A DNA stretch of 64,000 bases from Phaseolus vulgaris (GCF_000499845.2 NC_023759.2:46470672-46534671), one strand, 5' to 3'. Positions 1 through 12,800 are shown, counted from the stretch's first letter. Translations and numbers: made by a program. Notes: generated from the letters alone by a model not told the origin.

Positions 1-1690
1 CCCGTACTACTCGACATCGGTCTGGGCCCGTACGACTCGACATCGGCTCAGGCCCGTACAACTCGACCGGCTCAGGCCCGTACGACTCGACATTGGCCCG
101 GGCCCCTACGACTCGACATTGGCCTGGGCCCCTACGACTCGACATTGGCCCGGGCCCCTACGACTAGACATCGGCTCGGGCCCGTACGACTCGACATAGG
201 TCCGGGCCCGTACGACACCACATCGACTCGACATAGGTCCGGGCCCGTACGACACCACATCGACCCGAGCCCGTACGACTCGACATCGGCCCGGGCCCGT
301 ACGACTCGACATCGGCCGGGGCCCGTACGACTCGACAACGGCCCGGGCCCGTACAACTCGACGTCGGCGCGAGCCCGTACGACTCGACGTCGGCGCGAGC
401 CCGTACGACTCGACGTCGGCGCGAGCCCGTACGACTCGACGTCGGCGCGAGCCCGTACGACTCGACGTCGGCGCGAGCCCGTACGACTCGACGTCGGCGC
501 GAGCCCGTACGACTCGACATCAGCCCGGCCCGTACGACTCGATATCGGCTCAGGCCCGTATGACTCGACATCGGCCCGGGCCTGTACGAATCGACATCGG
601 AACGGGCCCGTACAACTCGACATCAGTTTAGGCCCGTACGACTCGACATCGGCTCAGGCCCGTACAACTCGACCGGCTTAGGCCCATACGACTCGACATT
701 GGCCCGGGCCCCTACGACTCGACATCGGCTCGGGCCCGTACGACTCGACATAGGTCCGGGCCCGTACGACACCACATCGACCCGAGCCCGTATGACTCGA
801 CATCGGATCGGCCCTGTACGACTCGACATCGGCCGGGGCCTGTACGACTCGACATTGGCCCGGGCCCGTACGACTCGACAACGGCCCGGGCCCGTACGAC
901 TCGACGTCGACGCAAGCCCGTACGACTCGACATCGGCCCGGCCCGTACGACTCGATATCGGCTCAGGCCCGTATGACTCGACATCGGCCCGGGCCTGTAC
1001 GAATCGACATCGGAACGGGCCCGTACGACTCGACATCAGTTTAGGCCCGTACGACTCGACATCAGCCCGAGACTGTACGACTCGATATCGGCCTGAGCCC
1101 ATACGACTCGACATCGGCCCGGGCCCGTACGACTCAACATCGGTCCGGGCCCGTACGACTCAACATGGTCTGAGCCCATACGACTCGACATTGTCTGGGC
1201 CCGTACGACTCGACGTTGGCCCGGGCCCGTACGACTCGACATCGGCACGGGCCCGTACGACTCAACATCGGTCTGGGCCCGTACGACTTGACATGTTTCG
1301 GACCCGTATGAATCGACATCGGCACGGGCCCGTACGACTCGACATCGGAACGGGCCCGTACAACTCGACATCGGCCCGGGCCCGTTCAACTTGACCTCGA
1401 CTCAAACTCGTACGACTCGACATCGTCCCGGGCTTGTACGACTCGACATCAGTCTGAGCCCGTACGACTTGACATCGGCCCGGGCCCGCTCAGCTCAACA
1501 TCAGTATGGGTTCGTGACAACGGCCCGAGCCCACTGAACTCGACAACGGCCCAACCCCGCTCGACTCGACATCAACCTGGGCCCACTCAGCTCAATATCG
1601 GCCTTGCCCCGCTTAGCTCGAAATCGGCCTCGGCCCGAACGACTTGACATCGGTTCGGGCCTGCTCTGCTCGACATCAGCTCGAATTGTT
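1..1690. repeat. 26-bp GC-rich minisatellite array
   Basis: Tandem units of about 26 bp with core CCCGTACGACTCGACATCGG followed by a variable purine/GC tail run from the left edge to about 1690. Units are nearly perfect near 355-515, where six to seven copies carry CGTCGGCGCGAG, and degenerate after about 1400. The array is extremely CpG-rich beside AT-rich DNA. Because 26 is not a multiple of three, open frames of 160-230 codons appear on both strands with a 78-bp (26-residue) peptide period; these are by-products of the repeat. Many unit differences are C-to-T or G-to-A changes at CpG, which suggests cytosine methylation (inference). Confidence 0.95.
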
Positions 1691-2945
1691 GGCTCAACTT
1701 GGATCGTGTCAAGTCAAAACTCAACCAAAAATGCAATTTGGATAATCCAAAAATGTATCCAATCCATATCTAATCCATATCCAATTAAATGGATTGGATT
1801 TAAAATCCAAAAGTATGGATTTGGATTTAAGATTAATCCATTTAAATGGATTAAAACTAATATGGATTTGGATCATTATGGATTGAATTTTGTAATTTGG
1901 ATTTTTTCCCACCCTTAACTAAAATAATAACATCTTATTAAATTAGAAGAATAAGTTTATAGTTTTGTGGTGTTTTAATTAATGATAATTGTGTTTTTAT
2001 TCGGAAGGGCATAAAACCTAAAAAAATCATATTAATATTATTATAATTATTATTAATAATAATATTATTTTAGTTATTCTTAATATATTTAATAATATTA
2101 TTATTAATGTTATTATTATTAATATTATTATTATTATTGTAATAATTATTAATTTTATTAATATGAACGTGAAAATTGAAAGAAAAAATACACATAAAGT
2201 TTTAGGGGAATAAAAATTTAGTATAATCACAAATTTTGTAACTGATTTTCTGTGACTGATTTTGTTACCAATTTGATGATTGATTTTGTGACTAATTTAA
2301 TTATCAATTTGGTGATTGATTTTTTTTGAGTGATTTTGTGCGACTAAAAATATAGTTACTATTTTGACCGTTAAATTATAAAATTAACTTTTAGTCACTA
2401 ATTTGATTACTAATCACTAAGTTAGTTATTAGCCGTGACTATTTTTTTTTTCACTATTATGATTACATTTTCACTCACTAATTACATACCATTGTAGTTG
2501 AAAAAAATATAGGATTGATAAAAATAGGAAGGTACAAATAACTAACAAATGAAATAAAAATACATATATTTAATTTTAAAAAATAAGAAAAAGATAAAAG
2601 GAAAGAATTGTATAGAAAACAAGATAAAAGCAATTAATAAATCTTTTAGTTTTTGTGTTTTTTCATTTTTCATGTTATTTTTAAGGATGTGGTTGGGTAA
2701 CGTCTAATTATTGATCCAACTTCAATTCATCGTTTTTCTTCAATTACATTTAATTGTATTGAATATGTAAGGACTCTCCATTCAAAATGTTAAAATATAT
2801 GCTTTGTTTAACATAGGGTCATTTTGCGGAGATTTAATCTATATTAGATATCAAACATTCACTAATTATGCTATTTTATTCCTCTGAAATAGTACTTAAT
2901 CTGCATCAATTTCAGTTCGGTTTTTTATTTTAAAACATTTCATCG

Positions 2946-2946
<1 letters not shown>
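1691..2946. other. AT-rich spacer with low-complexity blocks
   Basis: No gene is seen. 1730-1915 is built from short GGATT/AATCC motifs (TTGGATT, AATCCATAT) that occur in both orientations, which suggests a decayed transposon end. 2030-2160 is a TTA/TAA low-complexity block. 2235-2455 holds degenerate copies of a motif like GTGACTGATTTTG and its complement near 2390-2450, possibly a small inverted-repeat element. None of these could be assigned to a family. Confidence 0.5.

Positions 2947-2950
<4 letters not shown>

Positions 2951-2998
<48 letters not shown>
2951..2998. repeat. (AT)24 microsatellite
   Basis: An uninterrupted AT dinucleotide run of about 24 units about 500 bp upstream of the UXS start codon. 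Confidence 0.95.
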
Positions 2999-3000
<2 letters not shown>

Positions 3001-3310
3001 CATACTATACACGGTGTCTTCCGTCACATAAGACGTTTGCATATATTATATAGTTTCAAAAGTCTCCAATAATATATTTTTAACAGAATTATGATTATTC
3101 TTAACAATAAAGTCACATATCATTAGATTGTATTAAGTATTGAGTGAAAGAGTTTATAATGTTGAAGTCAAATTTAATTACTGAGAGTGAGATTTGAAAG
3201 CATTGTTTGTTAGAATTAGAAATTGAAAAAGTGTATTTGACGCAGTGTACTTGCATTTTACAGAATAGATGGAGGTTGAGATACGTGAGAGCATAGAAAC
3301 TGCATAGCTT

Positions 3311-3316
3311 TATAAA
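3311..3316 (+). promoter_or_regulatory. TATA box of the UXS gene
   Basis: TATAAA in the context GCTTTATAAACTATC lies about 145 bp before the UXS ATG. This implies transcription starting near 3340 and a 5' leader of about 120 bp. Position and sequence fit a plant TATA box; the start site itself is not visible. Confidence 0.5.
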
Positions 3317-3459
3317 CTATCAACTCTGGATCTGAAAAGGTGACACAGCCAGCACTACCACTTTCACTCCCCGCCTTCTCCGCATTCATTCTCGTCTCTT
3401 CACATCAAATTCACGACCACGCATTCAGACCACAAACGTTGTGAATTGAAGCAGCGAAA

Positions 3460-6400
3460 ATGGCTTCGGGCTTGGTTTTCCGAGGGCACGAGGCACAACC
3501 TGTGAACGACGCCGATTTCCCCAAGCCGCAAAAGCCATGGTTTTTCCTCCGCTACATCCTCCGCGAGCAGCGGCTCCATTTCCTCTTCCTCGGCGTTCTC
3601 CTCGCCTCCGTCTTCTTCTTCTTCCTCCTCCCCTCCTCCTCTTCTCCTCCCGTCCGGGCCCACGACCCATTCCCCGCTTCTTTCTTGGCCCGCGACGACT
3701 TAACGCTCTGGCCCACCACCAACACCCGAAGCTATGACGTGGCGGTGCATTCCGTGGGGAAGATCCCCCTAGGGATTAAACGGAAGGGGCTCCGGGTTGT
3801 GGTGACGGGCGGGGCCGGGTTCGTCGGGTCACACTTAGTGGATCGGTTGATTAGCCGGGGAGACAGCGTGATTGTGGTGGACAATTTCTTCACAGGGAGG
3901 AAAGAAAACGTGATGCACCATTTTGGGAATCCGAATTTCGAACTTCTCCGACACGACGTCGTCGAGCCTCTCCTCTTGGAAGTCGACCAGATCTACCATC
4001 TTGCTTGCCCTGCCTCCCCTGTCCATTACAAGTTCAATCCCGTCAAGACTATCATATCCTTTCATTTCCTTCTCTTTTACTCGCTTAATTGCATTCTGTT
4101 ACTCTTAATTACTGCTTGATTTCTTCTCCCGTGAATCTTCAACGTTTTATCTCTACCAATCTGATTTTGATTCAGATTCGGATTCTGGTTGTGATTTAGT
4201 TAAGTAAAGTCTACTGAAACAGAATATTTAAATGATGTGATTTGGGTGCAAGTTGAATTTGGATTTGGAAAATGGAATCCTTAATTGGGGTAGTGTTGTT
4301 CACAAGACCAACGTGGTGGGCACGTTGAACATGTTGGGGCTGGCTAAAAGAATTGGCGCCAGGTTCTTGTTAACCAGTACCAGCGAGGTTTATGGAGATC
4401 CTCTGCAGCACCCTCAGAAGGAGACTTATTGGGGCAACGTCAATCCCATTGGTCAGTTTTCTCTCTCTCTCTCTCTTTTTTTTTTTTATATTTGGAACGT
4501 ACGTGTTAGCGTGTGCGACTCACATGCTCTGCACCACGACTCAAAGTAGTATTTTTCTTGTGTATATTAGAGTGATTGAGTGTGACGTGGCAACCATTCG
4601 TTGTGACAGCACAGCGTTGTCTGTGTGTGTTTCCTTTATACATTTTCTAGGGGGGTGGAGAAACAGTGAGTCAAAATCAAAACCCAAGGTTGTTGGCCTC
4701 GTAGACACGTGGGACATCTTAAGAGGACCACGTTTTCCACACTCTGTCAAAAATATCATGGGATGTCCATGATTCCGGGGTTCAGATGTTGCTTTTTTTT
4801 AATCATTATTGGGTTTTTTTTTTTTTTATTAAAATGGAGTCCATTTAAAAAAAATTTATAAATTTAGGCAAGTCGTGTCAATTCGGCACGACTTCATATG
4901 TAGAAGTCGTCTCAATTAGGCACGACTTCTGCCATGTCATACTAAAGTCGTGTCAACTTGACACAATTTCTGTCCTGTCATACTGAAGTCGTGTCAACTT
5001 GGCACGACTTCTGTCATGTCATAATTTTTTAATTTTTTTTAATTTTATTATTTATATATTGGGTAGTAAGTTATGTAATATTAAAAGTTAATTTGATACA
5101 TAATTTTCTAAGAGTGTTAGTTTTAAGGAACAAAAAATTGGATAATTGTGTATGGATCATGTTTGAATTGAATGAATAGATAAATAATTTACTTCTAGTT
5201 CAACTTTATAGTTTTATTTTATATCTGGTAATGAATCTTTACTAATTTGTTTAGTTCTAATTAATCTCTTCTCATCATTACGTGTTCTATAAAATCATTC
5301 CTTCTCAAGCTATTTATTTTGCAAATTCACAACAATAATTCTCTATTTATTTTCCAAATACAATAAATTTTCATTTATGTATTTATTTCCAAATTCAATA
5401 ACAATTTTTTTCATTTTTTAATTAATCAAGTTATTGTATTACATTACCGTCAAATATGATCCATACACAATTATCAAATTAATTTTTAACATTACATAAC
5501 TTACTAAAAAAATAAAAAATTATGACGTGACAGAAGTCGTGTCAAGTTGGCACGACTGCACGACTTCAGTATGACAGGACAGAAGTGTGGCACGACTTTA
5601 GTATGACATGGCAGAAATCGTGCTTAATTGGGATGACTTCTGCATATGAAGTCGTGCCAAATTGGCACGACTTACTTAAATTTGTAATCTTTTTAAAACG
5701 GACCCCATTTTAGTCAAAACCAAAAAAATAACCCTTAATGGTCAAAAAAATCTCAGATCTTCATCGGTCTCTCTGATGATCTAAATCATTACATGTTTAA
5801 CATAATTTAAATTTAATTTTTTTAATATTAAGACGATATAAAACAAGAATTCAAACATTATGAAGCTGTTTAAATATTGAAACAGATCCCCCTACTTTTA
5901 ATTGGATTAGTTATTACCTTTCTGACATGGTTGTACATGTTTGTGTTAGGTGTTCGAAGCTGCTACGACGAGGGAAAGCGTACGGCCGAAACGTTAGCCA
6001 TGGATTACCACAGAGGAGCCGGTGTCGAGGTCATTTTCATTCAACCTACCCATCGACCTCTTAATTGTTTCCATATTTCAATTTAATTAATTATTATCTA
6101 GGTGCTAGTTTTTGTTTAGGGTTTAGAATTTCATTGTTCTAATTTTTTTTCAGGTGAGAATAGCTAGGATTTTCAACACCTACGGGCCTCGAATGTGCTT
6201 AGACGATGGTCGCGTTGTTAGTAACTTCGTTGCTCAGGTAAGGCAATTGGTTGGAAGTTTTGATGCATTAGATAATGTAGTTGGTGCTGGTGAAAGAAAT
6301 GCATCGTGACTTTGTTAGTAAAATAATGGTAATTGGTGGCGTTAATGCAGGCACTAAGGAAAGAGGCTTTGACCGTTTATGGGGATGGGAAGCAAACTAG

Positions 6401-9068
6401 AAGTTTCCAATACGTTTCTGATTTGGTAAGTCATATATAAATGCTTCTTTTTCTCTCTCATCCTAATCATGTTAATAACTTACATCCTAATCAAATATAA
6501 AGTTTAGTTTCACACACGCTGTTCCTTTCGGATGGCTTAATTTGGAAGTAACTTGACTTCCAACTTCACGTGAACTTTCCCCTCTGCATTCTGCATAAAC
6601 AATTCTTGGCATTATGCAATGAATCATCTCTTTCGGGATCTATTCACACCTGAATTGGAATTGTGGTTGAGATTCATAATTTCAAAACTAGTTTATAGTA
6701 ACGATGTCAGTGATAACAACGGTTCATGGTAATTCTGGCTGTGACATCAGTAGTGTGTGGTCCAATTGTCTAAGTTAGTTCTACCACAACTCTCTTGAAT
6801 TTAATTTTGAAATTGCCATTTTAATTTTAAAAATACTTCTAAATCTTATAGTTAAGGTTATTACATAATTGCTCCTGGGACAATAAAGTCTCCACTCTTC
6901 AAATAGTGGAGAAAAGGAAGTGGCAACCTCGTTGTATGATTGTTGATTAGTGATTCTTTCATTTCAAATAATAAAATATCATCATAAATTAATTTCTAGA
7001 TTTCTAGATCGTACTACCGAGATTACTCGTGATTGTTGAGAGTATAAATTAGTTAAGAATATTTGTTTAATATTTTTTTTTCAATTAGCTCCTAGAAAAT
7101 TTTAATTTTTTATAATATTTTACATATCAAGATAAAAATATATTTATTTATTATTTAAATTTAAAAAATTAAGATTGAGATAATATAAATATTCTATATA
7201 TAAAACACATAAGATTTGTCTACAATTACTTTGAGAGAAGTGATACATGTCTTCCAAGCACAAAAATAACAAATTAATGAAAAAGGATAGGTTGATTACT
7301 GGTATTTTAATTCATACTAGTGAACGTGTTTTGGAAATCAAAAGCTACAAAAAGAACCAAATACAACCAAAATAAAAACACACGGGTTTTTCCATTTTTC
7401 CCCTATTGCAAAAGAAATATCTGGAACACAACATGTGATGGTGAAGACTAGATATAAAATGTTACAAATGTGCTAAATTAGGACATCTAGAAAAAAAAAA
7501 TGCAAATCCCAACATCTACAAAAAGTTGTCAATATTGTTGATGATGAATTAGAAGAGGAACTACATCTTGCAACATCACATATTACAATTAACTAATCTA
7601 CAAAAAGGTTGATTTATAGATACATATTTATTTATGATCGAAATTTTTTAAAGAACTCAACAAATATGATATTTCTAAAGTAAGAATATGAAATGGAGAA
7701 CAACTTTTGGAGAAAGGTTATAAATTGTCCTTAGTGTGATTAAAGAGGCAAATCTATAAATATTCAAGTTCGTGTGAAAGATAAAAGTATTGGTTTGGAT
7801 ATGATGAAAAAAATTTGATTAAAAATGAATATATAAAAAAAATGAGCACAATCAAAAGAAGATTAATTTCTCTCAAAAGAAGTTTGATATCCAAAAGGAA
7901 AAAAAAGTAGATGATCTACGTTCTACCACTCATCAAAGGTCCAATATCACTGTCATAGAATGTATAATAAAGACAAAGAAGATGATGTTCATAAAAAACT
8001 ACAATAAAAATGTCAAATTGAATGTGATTCCATGAAAGAAAAAGATAGATAAAGATTATGAAGAGAGAGAGAGAGAAAAAAAAATAGTGGAAATCAAACA
8101 TTAAACGGAACCAAATTTAAAATTTGAAAATGAAATAAACATATATTAAGTCAATGAGAAATGTTGAAAATATTAATATAATATATTTTTTATTTAAATT
8201 AGTTTTTAGGAAATTCTTTAGTTTTTTTTATAATATCTTTTACATAAAGTTAAAATTTTATTTATTTATTATTTAAATTTAAGAAATTAAGATTGAAATA
8301 GTTTAAATATTTAATATTTTGTTTATATATAAAGTGCATGCTAAAATAAAATAACAAATTACTTCGCATAATATATTTTCAAAATATATCTTAAAACCCC
8401 CAAAATCCCAACAAATTGGACTCTTAGTGCTTTAATTTTGTTCGACTAATGTGGGGTGTTTATGATGTCGCAGGTGGAGGGGCTGATGCGCCTTATGGAA
8501 GGAGAACACGTGGGACCTTTCAATCTTGGAAATCCTGGTGAATTCACCATGCTTGAACTTGCCAAGGTAAATGAAACAAAGCTTACTTGTAGGAAAACGT
8601 TTAGGCGTCATTCTTAGCAAGGAACACCACTTTATTCTGCTATTCATGTCTCCTTTTCTTATGATCTTAACAAGTAAAACCAGGATTAGATGTCTCAACT
8701 AACCCACCCACATGAAAGAAAGATATGATTTTGACAATTTCACAGTAAAAACATCAGTTTATAAACTTATTTCTATTTCCTGTTATAATCTAGTTAAGGA
8801 TTATCAAGTTATCATCATGAATGATATGATTGTATATTTGGTCATGGTGATGCAGGTGGTACAAGAAACCATAGATCCAGAGGCTAAGATAGAGTACAGG
8901 CCAAACACAGAGGATGACCCACACAAGAGAAAGCCTGATATTACTAGGGCCAAGGAACTACTAGGCTGGGAACCCAAGGTGGACCTACGCAAGGGACTCC
9001 CTCTAATGGTTTCTGACTTCAGACAACGCATTTTTGGGGACCAAAAGGAAGGAGCAACCTCTACCTAA
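3460..9068 (+). CDS. UDP-glucuronate decarboxylase (UDP-xylose synthase), Golgi membrane type
   Basis: Converts UDP-glucuronate to UDP-xylose for xylan, xyloglucan and proteoglycan synthesis. Exons: 3460-4053, 4304-4451, 5950-6029, 6154-6237, 6351-6425, 8474-8566, 8856-9068, giving 428 residues, the usual length of membrane-anchored plant UXS. A cytosolic N-terminus is followed by one transmembrane segment (about residues 41-58) and a Ser/Pro-rich stem, so it is a type II Golgi protein. The extended SDR fold shows the NAD-binding motif GGAGFVG (117-123), the TSTSE stretch (222-226) and the catalytic YxxxK pair Tyr253/Lys257. The sequence then runs colinearly with the family to the end ([16 protein letters not shown]). 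All exon joins keep frame. Intron 1 (4054-4303) is AT-AC and the others are GT-AG. Introns 2 and 5 are enlarged by mobile elements. The start is the first ATG after a good leader and matches the family N-terminus. Confidence 0.95.
4054..4303 (+). other. AT-AC (U12-type) intron in UXS
   Basis: The intron begins ATATCCTTTC, the U12 5' splice-site consensus, and ends TTGTTCAC. A U12-like branch site ATCCTTAAT lies at 4277-4285, about 19 nt before the 3' end. Splicing here joins codons VKTI to [11 protein letters not shown], the conserved UXS sequence, in phase 0. The nearby GT..AG alternative (GT at 4042, AG ending at 4292) breaks the frame. Confidence 0.88.
4811..5734. mobile_element. Foldback (long inverted repeat) element in UXS intron 2
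   Basis: About 924 bp with long imperfect inverted arms. The left arm starts GGGTTTTTT and passes through AAAATGGAGTCC. The right arm read backwards gives GGGTTATTTT and AAAATGGGGTCC. Inside, both arms carry matching blocks: AAGTCGTG..CACGACTT units, CATGTCATACTAAAGTCGTG, CTGTCCTGTCATACTGAAG, and further in GTAAGTTATGTAAT and ATTGTGTATGGATCAT. The arms therefore extend about 360 bp on the left (to about 5170) and 290 bp on the right (from about 5447). No coding capacity is seen. Long arms suggest a non-autonomous Mutator-like or foldback element. No target duplication could be fixed, so the class is uncertain. Confidence 0.8.
7034..8412 (+). mobile_element. Decayed Ty1/copia retrotransposon in UXS intron 5
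   Basis: Two diverged direct repeats (about 7034-7295 and 8162-8412) both start TGTTGA and share long blocks such as TTTATTTATTATTTAAATTTA and AATTAAGATTGA; they look like old LTRs. After the left one, TGGTATT at 7300 resembles the start of a tRNA-Met primer site. At 7460-7502 a gag zinc knuckle C-x2-C-x4-H is readable, and its last Cys lies in another frame behind a run of nine A. Downstream frames resemble the copia protease region, including [10 protein letters not shown] where the family has a similar stretch. There are many stops. The internal part is only about 870 bp, so pol is missing. Boundaries are approximate. Confidence 0.65.
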
Positions 9069-9866
9069 TTCTTGATTGGAAAATGGAAATTGAGATTTTT
9101 TCTGCCAGATACCTCAGACTAAGTGCGAAAGGGGATTGTAGTTTACATTTTTCATAGCATTAACCAGAAAACAGTTAGTGAGGTTTCCGATCTCTTCATG
9201 ATCCATTAGTCACAGTAGCTTATCAGCCATACATAATTTTCCCTTTTGTCCTTTATCCTCTACCATTTTTCCTAGTATGCAGCATTGATGTCCTAATTGT
9301 ATTTCTAAAGTTGCGACCCTTGTTCCCCCGTTGTTCGATGAATCACAGGATGTAATACGCAATCGGATACATTCGGTACTGAAGAAACAGGAGAAAGTTT
9401 ATGGACGAGTAATAATTATGAAGTGGAAATTATGTCTGACAATCTACATTTCGGGCACGGAATTGCATTTTCATTGAACCTCTTGAAGATGTGCCGCATA
9501 TTTAACAGACACCAGAATTGTCTTTTCTAACTCTCCTGCGTTCAAATCTTTGTTATTACATTATAAGGACCTGAACATTGGTTATGTTAGTGTTATACTA
9601 TTATTAGCCTGGTGATAATATCATAACTTGGACTATGTTTTTTTTATGAAGAAGCTAAGTGGAGCTTTGGAACAAATCGCTTTACTTTTGAAAACAAGGT
9701 GGACTCCTACTAATTAGGCAACCATGGGGGAAAATAGCCATAACAGTATATAGTCTCAAATCGCTTTTCTTTTGAAAACAAGTTGGACTCCTATTAATTA
9801 GGCAAACATGGGGAAAATATGCCACATTGTTACAGTCCCTAACTCCAACCATGGTAGGACTACAAG
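9069..9866. other. Convergent spacer between UXS and the hydrolase
   Basis: Holds the 3' untranslated regions of two tail-to-tail genes. An 84-bp direct duplication is visible: AAATCGCTTT begins at 9674 and again at 9758, each followed by TTTTGAAAACAAG, TGGACTCCTA and ATTAGGCAA. No gene is seen. Confidence 0.75.
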
Positions 9867-12800
9867 CTAACTTGCTGAGTGGTATAGCAAGCGGTTTCCT
9901 TTCAAGCCACAAAGATAGCTTCTTCGCCTTTTTGCTTGCTTTGCAATCTTTGCTGATGATGCAACTGTGGACAATCTCTCAATGTCATACTTATAAGTCT
10001 CAATTTGCTGTGGAGAAGCATGAGTTAGATTGCCCGTGTGCTTATCTAGCCACATTATAATGTCTCCAAAAACCTTTTCGATGTTCTCATCAGTCTCCCC
10101 TGATGTTAAGCCATGCCACATTCCTGGGTACAATTTTATGGTCTTATCTTTGCTACTTGCCCTCTCATATAATGCCCTGCTTATCTCTGGGTCAGTCACT
10201 GTATCTGCTTCTCCATGCAATACAAAAAAAGGCAGGGTCACCTGCTCAAAACTCAGCCAAACAAAATCAGGTATAATAAGTATATTTAAGAAGTGGTAGC
10301 TTGATTATGAACTAGATTCAATATAAAAACAAACGAGCTTAAAACATAACCTTATATAAGCTGTCTTCTAGGCTCATGCTGGTCCTTAACATCTCTAATG
10401 CTGTTTTTAGCCTGGGCTTGTCCTGGTATATCAACTTGTTTTTTCTTATCTGTAGTGATCAAAGGGAAGAGACACATTAATTAACATCCAGCAATAAGCA
10501 AGATTTGAAGTATTAGGCAAGCCTCTCAGTAGCACTACAAACTTAAAGAGTTCATAAATATTTATGAAAGAGGTTGAACCTTACCCTTTCTCTTTTAGCA
10601 GGGTCTTTGAAGGCTGAATTGATGACATCCTTTGTGGGAACTATCTTCCACTTTGGGATTATATCTTCCACTTTAGTCAATATGTTGATCACCACCTGGT
10701 GTGGCTTCACTTTCTCTGATATCTGGCTTATTGTTTCAACATATGGATAAACAGTGTTGAATTTACATATGAAGGAAAAATGAAGTTGATAAGATTTATT
10801 TTCCTATAATTAAAGGAAGTTTCAAAAACTGTTTAGCTCAATAAATGTTTCACACCTTACACATGGGTGCAACAAGAACTGCACCGTCCCAGAATGAAGG
10901 GTCCTTTCTATGCAAAAGGAGGCTCACTGCCCCTCCCATGGACTCTCCATACAAGAACCTAGGCTTTCCCTTATACTCTTGGAGCTCTGAAATACACAAT
11001 AAATGAAAAAGCTGAAACAAAATTCTCATGTTTCAATTGAGTTGGGAGATTAAAGTATTTGAATCTTACCGCTGACAGACTTGAAAAAGTCATAACAATC
11101 ATTAATGATGTTATCAAACTTCTTTATGTAACAACGAGCACCTTCAGAACGTCCATGCCCTTCATAATCCATTCCGTACACAGCATATTTGGCACAAGCT
11201 AGTCGTACACCACATTCTACAACCATCATGCAAGCAAACCACAATATAACTCGGGAACAATCATTATACGTATCTGTCAAATAGTTGGTTGTGTTTTTGT
11301 GTTTGTCCAACCAAAGAGCATGTTGTTCATTGGTGATATTAATTACACATTGTTAATTGTTTGAATATCAGTATAAATATAAATGTTTTATCGGTGTGGA
11401 ACCAACCAGCCATCACAATTTGCTTCTGTTTTCAGTTTTTGAATATTGTTTAGATCATAATGAAAAATATTAATAAATTCGATGATCTGATCAAATAATC
11501 AAAATTTTGACATGTGTGGGAAAAGGTTAATATAAAATAAGTTTAAATTCTAACTTCATTTATGTTTTAATATGTCAGATTTTTTCAAATGTTTAAATTT
11601 AAATAGTTGTTTCCGTACATTGTACAGCTATAATTGGTAGCAATGAAATGGTGTGACCATATTCTTCTTTGTCTGGTTGCATCCCCACACCATGTCTAAT
11701 TAATACTACCAACCTGCTATGGGATTTAATCACCTTCTCACTCCTTTGCTCCTTTATTTTAATTAAATATAACAAAAAAATCAGAAAAAAATCTTATAAA
11801 ATAAAACTCCAGAATAATACTGTATTTAGGAAGACTAATAACCTAACTACTAAATTGTTTCACTAGCTTGTAAACTAATTAAGTTGAACAACATAAAAGT
11901 ATTTGGTATAAGGAAAATGATACATTTACAACCCACAGAGTTATACACACACTAAAATTTGTAAAAAAAATCAGTAATTCAAATTAAGAAATAAATAAAA
12001 TTAAAAAAATTAACAATTAAATTTAACTAATATTTATCACATCAACTCATTTAAATAAAATAAATGGTTGAAATAAGAATGTCGATGCACCTTCTAAAAG
12101 TAAATAAAAATGATAAAAAGTTTATTAAAAAATTAATTATTTTAAAAAATCTAAAACTATAAATTATAATATATTTTGTCTAAGAAAAATGAAATTTCAT
12201 TTATATAGTATATATTTCGATAACATTTTATAATTACCAATTAGTTTATTAAACATTTTTAATTAAAAAAATTAATTTATCGGAACTTATTAACGAACTA
12301 GGTTATCAGCAACTAACTATGTCATTTAAAAAAAATCTTATTTAATAAATTATCTCTTCCATAACATGGGATAGAGTTTGATAATCATATAAACAAATAT
12401 TTAATTTAAATACAAGAATATTATGAAATTTAAATTAATAAAAACTATCATTACGTTGGTTGTGGGATTGATGGATTAATTTTATAGGGAAAATAAAAAG
12501 TAGAAAATATAAAATATTGTAGAAAAGGAACTAGCCCTACCCTTTTTTTAGTTGAGGGTGTGAATTATAGTTGGATCACGGCACGTACCGTTACCGTAAA
12601 CAATCCTTTTCACTCCAACGCTACCCTAAGTGACTTCACCCAATGCCTTCGTCAAATATTTGGTAGCCACAATAATTAATTAATTAATTTAATTTAATCT
12701 TATAAAATTAACTCATAAGTAATATATAAGTAATGTTGACTTCTCTTCTATTTATATATTATGAAATAAATAATTAAATTTTAAATTTAACTCAATTTTA

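Noticed and set aside
355..515. Regular short repeats that might suggest a CRISPR-like array
   Set aside because: The units are directly joined with no unique spacers, and this is plant nuclear DNA. The same applies to the 29-bp array at 24774.
106..1394. Open frames of 60-231 codons on both strands in the minisatellite
   Set aside because: They have a 26-residue period that follows from the 26-bp repeat, contain no known domain, and occur on both strands at once.
3400..3670. Two minus-strand frames rich in Glu and Arg opposite UXS exon 1
   Set aside because: They are antisense shadows of the GC-rich first exon of UXS and have no independent support.
8432..8698. 88-codon minus-strand frame over UXS exon 6
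   Set aside because: It is antisense to a well-supported exon and resembles no known protein.
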